Positions 16,431 to 25,429 are shown, counted from the stretch's first letter. The stretch is 64,000 nucleotides of DNA from MWEI01 sp964600235 (GCA_964600235.1 CAZRIV010000004.1:62001-126000); one strand, 5' to 3'. Notes: generated from the sequence alone by a model not told the origin. Numbers and translations: made by a program.

Positions 16431-16949
16431 ATGCTGGCTGAGATAGAGAGCGCCATTGCAAAGATCCTGGAGCTGGGCGACCTGGGCCTCAAAAAGGTCG
16501 AGGTTCGTTCCAAAGGATCAATCCCGGCAAAGCCGGCGGCGTTCCCGGCATGTGATTCCGGGACATTCAAAAAGGTCAGCCAGAACACCTGGGCATGTGA
16601 GGTGTCGGTCAGCATTCTAGTCCTCTTCGAGAACTTCCAGAACGAAGAGAAACGGCGACAGGGCATGAGCATCATCATCATGGGAATTTTCCATAAACTG
16701 GCCAACAGCACGCTCGGCCTCGATATAAAAGCGCTGCAGCCGGTACGGTTCAGGGATGTCACCACCGAGGCAATAGCTGCAGCGGGCCAGCTCCTGTTCG
16801 ACCTGGAGTTCAGCACGAGCTTCGAGCTGAGAAAAACGGACACGGACCAAGCAGACGACCTGCTCCGCATCGGCATGAACTACTACCTGCAGGATCCAGC
16901 TGACGACCACGTTGCTGACGCCGGTGATCTGGTCCAGCTGAACAATTAG
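16431..16949 (+). CDS. Mu gp37-like tail protein (DUF1834)
   Basis: The 172-residue protein resembles the DUF1834 family in position and pattern: an N-terminal helix (MLAEIESAIAKILEL), a beta core with FENFQNEEKRRQGMSIIIMG, DIKALQPVRFRDVT and FDLEFSTSFELRK. In Mu-like phages this gene lies just before the small gp38 gene and the sheath gene and is thought to act at the tail terminus. It starts four bases after the G gene stop. Confidence 0.75.
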   Translation: MLAEIESAIAKILELGDLGLKKVEVRSKGSIPAKPAAFPACDSGTFKKVSQNTWACEVSVSILVLFENFQNEEKRRQGMSIIIMGIFHKLANSTLGLDIKALQPVRFRDVTTEAIAAAGQLLFDLEFSTSFELRKTDTDQADDLLRIGMNYYLQDPADDHVADAGDLVQLNN

Positions 16950-16958
16950 GAGGACTTG

Positions 16959-17165
16959 ATGAGAGTAACGACCCAGTCCGGCACCATCTGCCCGATGGAA
17001 GGCAAGCCCAGGAGCTATATCACCGACAACATCCCCACCGACGTGCCTGACACCATGTATTACCGCAGGCTGATCGCCGAAGGGTCGCTGATCCTGGTTG
17101 ACGATAAACCGCAGGAACCGGCCGCCAAGGCGTCGCCCAAAAAGGAAAAGGGAGGTAAGGAATAA
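16959..17165 (+). CDS. Mu gp38-like small protein (DUF2635)
   Basis: The 68-residue protein starts at ATG 16959 with AGGAGGA at 16948-16954. It contains SGTICPMEGKPRSYITD and YYRRLIAEGSLIL, typical of DUF2635, and a Lys-rich end. It lies between gp37 and the tail sheath as in Mu. The function is unknown. Its stop overlaps the sheath start (TAATG). Confidence 0.8.
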   Translation: MRVTTQSGTICPMEGKPRSYITDNIPTDVPDTMYYRRLIAEGSLILVDDKPQEPAAKASPKKEKGGKE

Positions 17166-18577
17166 TGTCTATACAATTCGATCAGATACCGTCTTCCATC
17201 CGGAAGCCGGGGAAGTACTTCGAGTTCAACACACGCCTGGCGGTGCGCACCCTTCCAGCCAATAGGCAGAGGCTTCTGCTCATAGGCCAGCGCACCGACA
17301 GCGGCCTGGTAGCCGAGAAGATCCCCACTGAGGTGGTTTCAGATGAACAGGCCGCCAGATACTTTGGTGCCGGATCGGTCCTGCACCGCATGGCTCGGGC
17401 GGCAATACAGGCCAATCCATATGTGGCGCTGTCCGCCATTGCGCTTGACGATGCAGACGCATCGATCGCTGCGACCGGGAGCGTCATCATCAATGCCACC
17501 GCTACGGCATCGGGCCTGCTCACGCTTTGGATCGGCTATCAGAAGGTCGAGATTGCCGTCACGGTCGGGGATACCGCGGCCGCCATCGCAACAACCCTGA
17601 ACGCAGCCATAAATGCCGACACCAGCCTCCCGGTCACTTCCACAGTAGCCACCGCGACCTTGACCGTTACGGCCAAGAATGCCGGAACCCTGGGCAACGG
17701 CATCGCGTTCGCATGGGAAAAGACCAACAACTGCGTGCTTACATCGTATATCGCAATGAGCTCGGGAGCGGGCGATCCGACGCTGAACGATGCCCTTACC
17801 GTCATCGGCCCGGGCGAGTACGATATCATTGCCCCTGCGCTCAACGACTCCACATCGCTCGCGGCGCTCAAGACCTACCTGGACACTATCTCCGGGCCCA
17901 TCGAGCAGCACCCGGCCATTGGCATCTACGGGTACTCAGGCACCTATGCAAACTCGGTTACACTGGCCAGCGGCATCAACTCGGGCCGCATCTGCTGTGC
18001 GTTCCTCCGCGGAACCAAGTCCCTAACCTATGAGCTGGCAAGCGCGTTTGCATCGATCGTGGCCCTTGAGGAAGACCCGGCCAGGCCACTAAACACCCTG
18101 GAGCTCGACGGGATCCACGCGCCCGTCATCACCAGCCGCCTCACCCGCACCGAGCAGGAGAACTGCTTGTACAATGGCATAACGCCTCTTGAAGTCGGTC
18201 CGTCCGGTGTTCCTCAAATAGTGCGCGCCGTCACCACGTACACGGTGGATGCCAACGACGTGACCGATATCAGCATGCTCGACCTCACCACGATCCGCAC
18301 GCTGGACTATGTGCGCAAGGCCTGCCGCGAGCGCATAGCACTGCGCTTCCCGCGCGAGAAGCTCAACGATACCACCATCAAGAGCGTGAAATCGGAGCTG
18401 TTAGACGTTCTGATCCGCCTCGAGGAACTGGCCATCGTCGAGAATGTTGAGGCAAACAAGGACGGCCTGGTGGTGGAGCGCAACGGACAGGACCCGAACC
18501 GCCTTGACGCCAAGATCCCCACCGACGTGGTCAACGGGCTGCACGTGTTTGCAGGCAGGATCGACCTGATTCTTTAA
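17165..18577 (+). CDS. Contractile tail sheath protein (Mu L/gp39-like)
   Basis: The 470-residue protein is the sheath that contracts to drive the tube into the cell. It begins with IPSSIRKPGKYFEFNTRLA, has ERIGQRTDS-like LLIGQRTDSG, and ends with the conserved sheath C-terminus, including LDYVRKACRERIALRFPREKL, ELLDVLIRLEEL and RLDAKIPTDVVNGLHVFAG. A Thr/Ala-rich insertion (about residues 90-200) is the variable exposed domain. It is coupled to gp38 and followed by the tube gene, the standard contractile order. Confidence 0.92.
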   Translation: MSIQFDQIPSSIRKPGKYFEFNTRLAVRTLPANRQRLLLIGQRTDSGLVAEKIPTEVVSDEQAARYFGAGSVLHRMARAAIQANPYVALSAIALDDADASIAATGSVIINATATASGLLTLWIGYQKVEIAVTVGDTAAAIATTLNAAINADTSLPVTSTVATATLTVTAKNAGTLGNGIAFAWEKTNNCVLTSYIAMSSGAGDPTLNDALTVIGPGEYDIIAPALNDSTSLAALKTYLDTISGPIEQHPAIGIYGYSGTYANSVTLASGINSGRICCAFLRGTKSLTYELASAFASIVALEEDPARPLNTLELDGIHAPVITSRLTRTEQENCLYNGITPLEVGPSGVPQIVRAVTTYTVDANDVTDISMLDLTTIRTLDYVRKACRERIALRFPREKLNDTTIKSVKSELLDVLIRLEELAIVENVEANKDGLVVERNGQDPNRLDAKIPTDVVNGLHVFAGRIDLIL

Positions 18578-18610
18578 GGAGCCATATTAGGGCGAAGGAA
18601 GGAGGATATA

Positions 18611-18967
18611 ATGGAATTTGTGAGCAAGGTTACGATGGAAGTCGACGGCAAAAATATCACGGACTTCAAGACATTCACGGAAAACGAGATCGAGGTGAAC
18701 AAGGAAGTCCGCCTCATGAACAAGACCGGATTCATGCCCACAACCCAGCATTACGGGGTGAAGGTGGACTATGTCATCCCGGCCACGAACCCGGAGGTCG
18801 ACTGGGCTGCCGTGAGAAGCGGCAGGCTGTCCGTGGAGTTCGAGAACGGCAAGCGCATTACCTATACGGGCGTCACGACGCTCAAAATCGGCGAGATGAA
18901 GGTTGACGGAGATAACGAGACGGTCCGCACCATCGAGCTGGGTGCCACCGGGAAGGTAGAAGAATGA
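18611..18967 (+). CDS. Tail tube protein (Mu M/gp40-like)
   Basis: The 118-residue protein has KVTMEVDGKNITDFKTFTEN, PTTQHYGVKVDYVIP and KRITYTGVTTLKIGEMKVDGD, matching the Mu M family of tail tube subunits. It stacks as hexamers inside the sheath. GGAGG lies at 18601-18605, six bases before the start. Its end overlaps the chaperone gene (ATGA). Confidence 0.88.
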   Translation: MEFVSKVTMEVDGKNITDFKTFTENEIEVNKEVRLMNKTGFMPTTQHYGVKVDYVIPATNPEVDWAAVRSGRLSVEFENGKRITYTGVTTLKIGEMKVDGDNETVRTIELGATGKVEE

Positions 18968-19305
18968 CGCTGACCGAGGAAGGATCGCTTCTCATAGGTG
19001 TCGAATATAATGGCGCCAGGCAGAAGGCGTTCGAGCTCAGGCCTCAGATCGTAAAAGATGTCATGGAGGCAATGGAGGATGAGCGCACCAAAGGGAACGA
19101 AACGTTTCTGACAGTGTGCGTGTTCTCCAAAATCATAACGAAACTCGGCGAAATCCCCAAGGACAAGATCACTCCGGATATTATCCTCGGCATGGCCGAA
19201 GCCGACTTTGAAGTGCTTGAGGAGGCCAGGCAGAGGCTGGAAAAACGCATCCGCTCGTTTCGAAAAGACGGTGGAAAGATACAGGGTACTGGTGCTGGTG
19301 CTTAA
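18964..19305 (+). CDS. Tail assembly chaperone, upstream frame (Mu gp41-like)
   Basis: The 113-residue protein begins with a beta strand (GSLLIGVEYNGARQKAFELRP) and continues with helices. Position between tube and tape measure and size match the upstream member of the tail assembly chaperone pair. In Mu and many other phages a programmed frameshift near the end of this gene makes a longer protein. Here the +1 (equivalent to -2) frame stays open to 19441. Two candidate slip sites lie in the overlap: GGAAAAAC at 19239-19246 and TTTCGA at 19258-19263. Confidence 0.8.
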   Translation: MTLTEEGSLLIGVEYNGARQKAFELRPQIVKDVMEAMEDERTKGNETFLTVCVFSKIITKLGEIPKDKITPDIILGMAEADFEVLEEARQRLEKRIRSFRKDGGKIQGTGAGA

Positions 19306-19441
19306 AAAGATGGGCTTCAGCCTGGATGAGATCGAGGGGATGACGGAAGCGGAAATAGATGGGTATGTGGAAGCTTATATCCGGATCAGATCGGGTCGTG
19401 ATGGATCGAAGCCTTATCGGGTGAGGAGGAACCGTAAATGA
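19262..19441 (+). CDS. Tail assembly chaperone, downstream frameshift extension
   Basis: These 59 codons are open in the +1/-2 frame relative to the upstream chaperone and would extend it by frameshifting. The encoded stretch (EKTVERYRVLVLVLKKMGF, then DEIEGMTEAEIDGYV and a basic end) looks like real protein. It resembles downstream chaperone halves that recruit the tape measure. Start 19262 assumes slippage of tRNA-Phe from TTT to TTC before the CGA codon; a -2 slip on the A-run at 19241 would give the same frame. No separate ribosome binding site is seen. An in-frame ATG at 19310 is an unlikely alternative. Confidence 0.6.
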   Translation, partial: EKTVERYRVLVLVLKKMGFSLDEIEGMTEAEIDGYVEAYIRIRSGRDGSKPYRVRRNRK

Positions 19442-19523
19442 TGAAGTTAGTGAATCTCCCGATAAGCCACATTCCCCCAAAGACGATGACGAAAAACAGT
19501 ATGCCGCCAAGCAGGTAAAACAT
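19386..19523 (-). CDS. Possible antisense small membrane protein
   Basis: A 45-codon minus-strand ORF starts at 19523, with GGAGG eight bases upstream on that strand. It encodes a single strongly hydrophobic segment (FYLLGGILFFVIVFGGMWL) followed by a polar tail. The start overlaps the tape-measure ATG on the other strand, and the ORF covers the 80-base gap between the chaperone and tape-measure genes, which has no + strand gene. A good ribosome binding site and a textbook membrane helix are suggestive. Chance cannot be excluded because it is short. Confidence 0.3.
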   Translation of the reverse strand: MFYLLGGILFFVIVFGGMWLIGRFTNFIIYGSSSPDKASIHHDPI

Positions 19524-21273
19524 GGGCGTAACCTCCGTAGCAGTACAATTTACCATAATAGATCTGCTCAGTAAAGGGGTCGACCGCATTAAAGACCGCA
19601 TGGCCGGTCTGTCCCGCATGAATGACCAGGTGCGCAAGTCCTTCGAGAGGATGAACACCAGTTTCAAGGTGGCTTTGATATCCGGCATTGCCACACGTGA
19701 GTTGTACCGAGGCATCAAGCCTGCAGTCGCAATGGCGTCTGATCTTCAATCTGAACTTGCCGGCGTGAGAGCGGAGCTCATGGGCGCAAACAAACCAGCA
19801 AGCCGTCTTGCTGCAGAGATGCGAAGCATAAAGAAGACAGCTTTTGAGGTCCAGGCCTGGGCACCGTTCGACATGACACAGATAGTCGCGCTGGAAAAAG
19901 AGCTGGTAAAAGGCGGTGCTAAGATCCAGAGCATTACCGGCACAAAAGGTGCCGCTGCCGCAGCAACGGCACTGGCGACATATGAGAACATGGAGCCTGC
20001 GCTGGCTGGAAAGGCGTTGATCGGCATCGGGACCCCGTTCAGGATAGCGGCCGATGGATACATGGATCTGGCGGACAAAATATCGCGGGCCGGCAGCGCG
20101 TCCATTGTGAGCGGTGAAGAGATCGCAATGGCGTCCAAGTATGTTGCCGGACCGATGGCCAACATGGGAAGATCCATTGACGAAATGCTGGCGCTCACCG
20201 CTTCACTCGCTCAGGCAGGGATCATCGGTGAACAGGCCGGTACATCGTTGCGAAGTTTCTTCTTGAGGGCCGCACAGAGCAAGATGTTTCGAGACAAGAC
20301 AACGGGAAATCTGCTCCCAACGGTCAAGATCCTCGACATCCTCAAAGAAAAAACCAAGGAAATGGGTGATGCCCAGAAGGCCACATTTCTGAAAAAAATA
20401 TTCGATGAAACATCCATCTCCGCCGTTATGGCCTTGCTCAAGGAGGGTGAAGGGTCATATGCAACCATAGACCAGGCGATACGGGAAGGCAATTCCCTGC
20501 AGGAAAAGCTCAATATTCGCATGCAGACGTTTTCAGCTCAGCTTACCTCTCTCAAAGGCACGGCCAGGTCAACCATATCATTGTTGTTCCTTCCCATGCT
20601 GGAGCCCCTCACTTCAGTTGTCAGCAAGATGAATGAATTCGTGAGTTATCTGGGCATGGCAACGCAGAAGAGCGAAGCACTGGCAAAGTCAACCAGCAAC
20701 ATCACCCTTGGCGGACTGGCTGTTGGCGGAACGGCAACGGCGGCGGCAACCATTGCCGGGTTGTACTTTGGACGCAAGGTGCTCAAGGGCGTGGGAGGGT
20801 TCAAGGGCCTCCTGGGAGGTATGACCAGCGCAGCCGGAGGCATCGCCCAGGGCAAAGCGGTGGAAGCGGCAACCGGTGTCACACCGGTGTTCGTGGTTAA
20901 CTGGCCTGATGGGTTTGGTTCAGGGGCAGCAGGTATGGCGAAAAAAGGCATTCTTGATCCGATATCCGCGGCTGTGAAGAAGATGGGCTGGCTCGGCCTG
21001 GCAGGCAATGCCGGGGCAGTGGCGGCAGCCGGGGCCGCGGGTTATGCTGTTGGGACCGGAATAAATCTTCTCTCAGGGAAAATTAACGAAGCGATAACCG
21101 GCGAAAACATTTCTCTGTCTGATCGGTTGGGAGATTTTATGTATGAAAAATTGAACAACGAGATCAACATCAATGTACACACAGATGCCCAAGGCCGCAC
21201 TACCACGACGGTGGATGGCATGAACACTAATGTAAACGCGAAGTCCAACAGGGGGAACTTCCTTGGCCGATGA
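19522..21273 (+). CDS. Tail tape measure protein
   Basis: The 583-residue protein has the typical core of tape measures: AFEVQAWAPFDMTQI near residue 110, SGEEIAMASKYVAGPMANMG and LTASLAQAGIIGEQAGTSLR near 200-240. A membrane-like Gly/Ala-rich part follows (NITLGGLAVGGTATAAATIAG and NAGAVAAAGAAGYAVGTG). It sets tail length and exits through the tube at infection. The length predicts a short tail (roughly 80-90 nm at about 1.5 angstrom per residue, an estimate). It overlaps the next gene by 11 bases. Confidence 0.9.
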   Translation: MGVTSVAVQFTIIDLLSKGVDRIKDRMAGLSRMNDQVRKSFERMNTSFKVALISGIATRELYRGIKPAVAMASDLQSELAGVRAELMGANKPASRLAAEMRSIKKTAFEVQAWAPFDMTQIVALEKELVKGGAKIQSITGTKGAAAAATALATYENMEPALAGKALIGIGTPFRIAADGYMDLADKISRAGSASIVSGEEIAMASKYVAGPMANMGRSIDEMLALTASLAQAGIIGEQAGTSLRSFFLRAAQSKMFRDKTTGNLLPTVKILDILKEKTKEMGDAQKATFLKKIFDETSISAVMALLKEGEGSYATIDQAIREGNSLQEKLNIRMQTFSAQLTSLKGTARSTISLLFLPMLEPLTSVVSKMNEFVSYLGMATQKSEALAKSTSNITLGGLAVGGTATAAATIAGLYFGRKVLKGVGGFKGLLGGMTSAAGGIAQGKAVEAATGVTPVFVVNWPDGFGSGAAGMAKKGILDPISAAVKKMGWLGLAGNAGAVAAAGAAGYAVGTGINLLSGKINEAITGENISLSDRLGDFMYEKLNNEININVHTDAQGRTTTTVDGMNTNVNAKSNRGNFLGR

Positions 21274-22537
21274 ATCTATCAGCCATGCTTCCATAGATGG
21301 TATTGACCTGCAGATCGAGACCATCGAGGACGGTTTCGAAAAGGCGATCGCCGTCAACGAGATGCCTTATCGTGATGGCGCCCTGACTGACGATCTCGGC
21401 CTGAAGGCCAGGCGCATCAAGTTCCGGTGCTATTTCTGGGGGGACACCTACGAGGCCCACAAAAGCCTGTTAAACCACCTGAGATCGCGGGAGCTTTTCG
21501 AGCTCATCCATCCGAAATACGGCCTGGTCAAGGGCCGGGTGGAATCCGTATCCGTGCGCCATGATGACCGTGTCCGGACAGCCGAGATGGACATCAGTTT
21601 TGTGGAGCATTTGCGATCGCAGTTCGAGGGATCCCGCAGACGCACCGACGTGCTGGGCGCCGCCCAGGACGCCTATGAAGCAGGCATCAGTACGATGAAA
21701 GATGAGTTCCTCTCTGCAGCCGTGGTCGAGCTGGGGGCAGAAGGCAGGGGCATCTGCAGCCAAGTCCTCACATCCGGACAGACCGCACTGTCTCAGCTCA
21801 ACAACATCTCGCGCACCGCCCAACGATGGGTGAAATCAGTGGACACCTTTGTGGCCGGGGTGGAAAGCGCCATTGCCGAGGTGGCCAACCCGGCCAACAC
21901 TTTTATAGCGGCCATCGATTTCGGGCTCACCCTTCCCGGACGGGTGATCGGTTCCATAGCGCATGTGGCGGAGCGGTACAGTTTGCTTTACGACTCGCTG
22001 CGGACCATGCCTGAGAAATTCCTGGAAAACCTGCGCGACGGCATGTATGCCCTGGGCAATGCTGTGGGATATGACGATTATATACATCATGGCACGGCCC
22101 AGCAGGCCGCCTTATCCCTTGCGGAGATCTACGCTAGGGACGAAGACGAAAGGGACCTGGCGCGTGCCCTTGAGCAGTCAAGCGGGTTCGATTCCCTGGG
22201 CAATTATGTTAAGGCCTCGGCAACCCCGGAGCTGCTGAATGTGCGGCAGGTGGAACAGTCTCTGACTATTGCAAATGCCATAATCCAGGATGCCATCGAC
22301 AGGTTCAGATCTATGCAGGCGCTCAAGGCCCTGGCCGGGATCCTCACCGACCACGCCACCAGCATAAAGATCGAGAGTGAAAAGCTGGTAACCATCTATG
22401 TGGACAATGAGACGCCGTTGCATCTACTCTGCATGCAGAGGGGCCTGCCCTATAACTATGCGGAGCGCATCTGGACGGTGAACAGCCTGAGCAATCCGAA
22501 CACGGTCAAAGGAACGGTGCAGGTCTATGTCAGATAA
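21263..22537 (+). CDS. Mu N-like DNA circulation/tail protein (gp43)
   Basis: The 424-residue protein starts with TTG at 21263, behind GGGGG, and overlaps the tape measure. The N-terminal part (IAVNEMPYRDGALTDDLGLKA, FRCYFWGDTYEAHKSLLNHL, HPKYGLVKGRVESVSV) is the conserved DNA-circularisation N-terminal domain. The last 50 residues (KIESEKLVTIYVDNETPLH and GLPYNYAERIW) resemble a LysM-like or tail-hub end. In Mu, N is a tail/baseplate component first named for its effect on circulating DNA. Confidence 0.85.
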   Translation: MADESISHASIDGIDLQIETIEDGFEKAIAVNEMPYRDGALTDDLGLKARRIKFRCYFWGDTYEAHKSLLNHLRSRELFELIHPKYGLVKGRVESVSVRHDDRVRTAEMDISFVEHLRSQFEGSRRRTDVLGAAQDAYEAGISTMKDEFLSAAVVELGAEGRGICSQVLTSGQTALSQLNNISRTAQRWVKSVDTFVAGVESAIAEVANPANTFIAAIDFGLTLPGRVIGSIAHVAERYSLLYDSLRTMPEKFLENLRDGMYALGNAVGYDDYIHHGTAQQAALSLAEIYARDEDERDLARALEQSSGFDSLGNYVKASATPELLNVRQVEQSLTIANAIIQDAIDRFRSMQALKALAGILTDHATSIKIESEKLVTIYVDNETPLHLLCMQRGLPYNYAERIWTVNSLSNPNTVKGTVQVYVR

Positions 22538-23561
22538 GGTCAGCCTCATTATAGCAGGCAAGGAGATCGAGAGCTTCGAGTCTTATCGCGTGGCCAGCGA
22601 TCTCTTCGAGGCTGCAGATGCCTTCAGCATGACAATGGCCGACCCGGACATCCGGATCACCAGGGGAGATCGCTGCAAACTGATAGTGAACGGCCTGCTC
22701 GAGCTCAACGGCATCATAGACAAGGTGAGCCGGTCATACGACAAGGGCGCGCGGACGCTCAGCATCGAGGGCCGCGATCTCATGGGCCTGGTGGTCGATT
22801 CGTACTGCACGGAGTTCCCTGGCCTGAAGAATACAAAGCTCTCCGACCTGGCCAGGAGGCTCTTGGGTAATATCCCCTATGTGAACCAGGTGAAGGTGGA
22901 GTACCGCAAAGGGGACAAGCGGCGCTCCGTGCTGGTGACCAGGCAGGAAGAGGAATATGAATACGCCCAGATCAAGCCAGGCCAGACCGTGTTTGACGTG
23001 CTCAAACAGAAGGCTCTGGAAGATGGTCGACTCTTTTTCAGCCTGCCGGACGGCACTTTTATCTTCGGCTCACCCGCCACAGGAGGCAAGGCCCAGTTCA
23101 GCTTCATCACCACAAAGGACGGACTGAACAACAACGTGCTGAGTGCGACGCTCACGGAAGATATTGGCCGGAGCTATAAAACCGTCAAGGTCATGGGCCA
23201 GCGCCAGGGCAACGACGAGACCGAGGCTGGGGGCCAGAATGTACTCGCTACCGTCACGAACCAGGGCTTCCCGTTCACCAAGCCGTATGTGGCGACCATC
23301 GAGCATGACGGCCAGGACCCCACGAATTATGCCAGGATCATTTTGGACAGCATGCGGTTCGATGAATGGCAGCTGGAGCTGAAGGCCCCTGGTCACTCTC
23401 AGAACGGCAGGAACTTCCAGGTCAATGCCGTGTGCCATGTGACCGACGAGGTCCTGCGCGTCAACGCCGATTTGCTCTGTTACGGCCGCACCTACGAGCT
23501 GGATAAGAACGGGGCTTTCACCACGCTCAAGATCGGCAGGCTGGGGGTGATGCCGTCATGA
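22527..23561 (+). CDS. Baseplate hub protein (Mu P/gp44-like)
   Basis: The 344-residue protein has the Mu gp44 hub pattern: ESFESYRVASDLFEAADAF at the start, NGIIDKVSRSYDKGARTLS, EGRDLMGLVVDS, GQTVFDVLKQKALEDGRLFF, and a C-terminal VTDEVLRVNADLLCYGRTYE. The hub is equivalent to T4 gp27 and connects tube and spike. It overlaps both neighbours. Confidence 0.9.
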   Translation: MSDKVSLIIAGKEIESFESYRVASDLFEAADAFSMTMADPDIRITRGDRCKLIVNGLLELNGIIDKVSRSYDKGARTLSIEGRDLMGLVVDSYCTEFPGLKNTKLSDLARRLLGNIPYVNQVKVEYRKGDKRRSVLVTRQEEEYEYAQIKPGQTVFDVLKQKALEDGRLFFSLPDGTFIFGSPATGGKAQFSFITTKDGLNNNVLSATLTEDIGRSYKTVKVMGQRQGNDETEAGGQNVLATVTNQGFPFTKPYVATIEHDGQDPTNYARIILDSMRFDEWQLELKAPGHSQNGRNFQVNAVCHVTDEVLRVNADLLCYGRTYELDKNGAFTTLKIGRLGVMPS

Positions 23562-24064
23562 TGAATCTGGTACGCACACTCATAACCTCAGTGGTTGAGG
23601 GAGCGATCAAGAGGTTCTCAGGATCCGGCAGGCCTGGCGAGTCGTTCACAAGCAGGGAGTATTTCCAGCACTATGGCTTTACCTCCAGCCCGCTGCAGGG
23701 AGCCGAAGGCCTTGCGGTTGTCCAGGGCAGCACCATCTTCCTGGTGGCGTCCGACGACAGGCGGTACCGCATCGAGCTCGCAGCCGGAGAGGTTGCGCTT
23801 TATACAGACGAAGGTGATTTCATTCACTTGAAACGGAACAATCTTCTGCATGTATCATCAGGCAGGAAGGTGCAGGTAAATGCGGCCACAGAGGTGGAGG
23901 TCATCTCGCCCACGATAAAACTCACCGGCAATGTACAGGTGTCAGGGACGCTGGCTGCCACAGGGGCGATCTCCGGCCCGTCATTGGCCACGACAGGCAA
24001 TGTAACAGCGGGCGGCACGGTGATAGATGTGGGCGGCAACACGAACCATCACAGCCATTCATAG
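23558..24064 (+). CDS. Baseplate spike protein (Mu gp45-like)
   Basis: The 168-residue protein has an N-terminal OB-fold region (YFQHYGFTSSPLQGAEGLAV, FLVASDDRRYRIELAAGEVAL) and a C-terminal beta-helical needle (TEVEVISPTIKLTGNVQVSG). It ends in NHHSHS. In Mu gp45 and P2 V the tip carries an HxH iron-binding motif, and His-Ser-His is seen here. The trimeric spike pierces the outer membrane. Confidence 0.9.
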   Translation: MMNLVRTLITSVVEGAIKRFSGSGRPGESFTSREYFQHYGFTSSPLQGAEGLAVVQGSTIFLVASDDRRYRIELAAGEVALYTDEGDFIHLKRNNLLHVSSGRKVQVNAATEVEVISPTIKLTGNVQVSGTLAATGAISGPSLATTGNVTAGGTVIDVGGNTNHHSHS

Positions 24065-24074
24065 CGGGCAGGAT

Positions 24075-24446
24075 ATGGACTTTCAGATAGAGATGGCATC
24101 AGGATTGGGGAAAATGACCTTTGAAAAGGCAGGAGACATGAACCTGCTTAACAACATATTTCTGTCCCTTATGGTCCCTCGTGGCGGGTTCTTTGCCCGG
24201 CCGGAGTTCGGCAGCCGACTGCACGAGCTGCTCCGGATGAAGAACAATCCCGCCTCGGCCGGCCTGGCCAGGGACTACTGCCATGAGGCATTGCAATGGC
24301 TGATAGACTGTGGAAAGGTCAAGGCTTTTGACATCATGGTGGAGCGGGTCCCCGACGAGAATCCTCACCGGCTGAAGGTCCAGGTGGTGGCCACAAAAAC
24401 GGACCTGTCCCAGGTTATCTTTGAAACATACCAGGAGGTGGTATGA
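24075..24446 (+). CDS. Baseplate wedge protein (Mu gp46/GPW-gp25 family)
   Basis: The 123-residue protein starts at ATG 24075 with GGCAGGA upstream. It contains NLLNNIFLSLMVPRGGFFARPEFGSRLHELL-type features (the PRG and EFGSRLHEL core is the gp25/W signature). It is a baseplate wedge and sheath initiator. It overlaps the J-like gene (ATGA). Confidence 0.9.
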   Translation: MDFQIEMASGLGKMTFEKAGDMNLLNNIFLSLMVPRGGFFARPEFGSRLHELLRMKNNPASAGLARDYCHEALQWLIDCGKVKAFDIMVERVPDENPHRLKVQVVATKTDLSQVIFETYQEVV

Positions 24447-25429
24447 GCTTTTCCAAGGACTTCGATGAGCTGCTGAATGCCATCCTGACCGACTATCGCA
24501 ATCAATTTCCCGGGTTGGACACTTCCCAGGGATCCCTGGTGTTCATCAAGTCGGCCTGCATGGCCAGCGCTCTGTGGGGCATTTACAAGCACCAGGAATG
24601 GGTCTCGGACCAGATCTTCCCTGACACCTCCGACCAGGCCAACCTCGAGCACCATGCCTGGGTAAGGGGCCTGACCAGGACATATAACGAGACCGATGCT
24701 GGCCTCCTGGCCAGGCTGTTGAGCGTCATCAGGCACCCGCCTGCAGGAGGCAACCGCTATGATTACGAACAATGGGCGCTGTCCATCGACAATGTGGCGG
24801 CGGCCTGGTGCTACCCGATAGCCCAGGGCCTGGGCACGGTCGATGTGGTGATCCTGGCCAACGAGGAGAACACGGAAGACGAGATCCCGTCATCATATGA
24901 TGATCTGACGGGAACCATCACCTCGGTGGCCGAGGATAAGCTCGTAGATACCGGAGCCACCTTCCAGACCGATGGCGTCCACAAGGGAGACCTGGTCAGG
25001 AATACCTCCACAAGCGCATATACAACTGTGGCAGCTGTGGACAGCGAAACGCAGCTATCCCTTGATCAGGATATATTCACCGGGGCCTCACAGACCTACG
25101 AAGTTGTATCTCTGTGCAGCCAGGTCAAGGATTACATCGACACTGTAAGGCCGGTCACGGCGTCCTTGGTCAGCGTTCTGCCTCCGGATCCTGTCACTCA
25201 GAATATATCCATCTCAGTGACCGGCACAGGTTTGAATACCACGGTAATTGCAGATGACATCGAGGCCTTCATCAACACGCTCGTGCCCGGCCAGGTGCTG
25301 TATCGCTCAAAGCTCATCCAGATCGCTCTGGACAACGGAGCCGTCAACGCCACAGTTTCGACACCGGCTAGCGATGTCGTACCGGTCGATTATGAGATGA
25401 TACGCCCAGGGACCATCAATGTTGCATAA
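24443..25429 (+). CDS. Baseplate J-like wedge protein (Mu gp47)
   Basis: The 328-residue protein begins with FDELLNAILTDYRNQFPGLD, then SQGSLVFIKSACMASALWG and HHAWVRGLTRTYNETDAG, and ends with a beta-sandwich containing VTASLVSVLPPDPV, all features of the Baseplate_J family. Between residues about 150 and 220 an additional beta-rich module is inserted (GTITSVAEDKLVDTGATF and GDLVRNTSTSAYTTV), a type of insert found in various phage structural proteins. It may be surface exposed. It overlaps the next gene by 11 bases. Confidence 0.88.
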   Translation: MSFSKDFDELLNAILTDYRNQFPGLDTSQGSLVFIKSACMASALWGIYKHQEWVSDQIFPDTSDQANLEHHAWVRGLTRTYNETDAGLLARLLSVIRHPPAGGNRYDYEQWALSIDNVAAAWCYPIAQGLGTVDVVILANEENTEDEIPSSYDDLTGTITSVAEDKLVDTGATFQTDGVHKGDLVRNTSTSAYTTVAAVDSETQLSLDQDIFTGASQTYEVVSLCSQVKDYIDTVRPVTASLVSVLPPDPVTQNISISVTGTGLNTTVIADDIEAFINTLVPGQVLYRSKLIQIALDNGAVNATVSTPASDVVPVDYEMIRPGTINVA

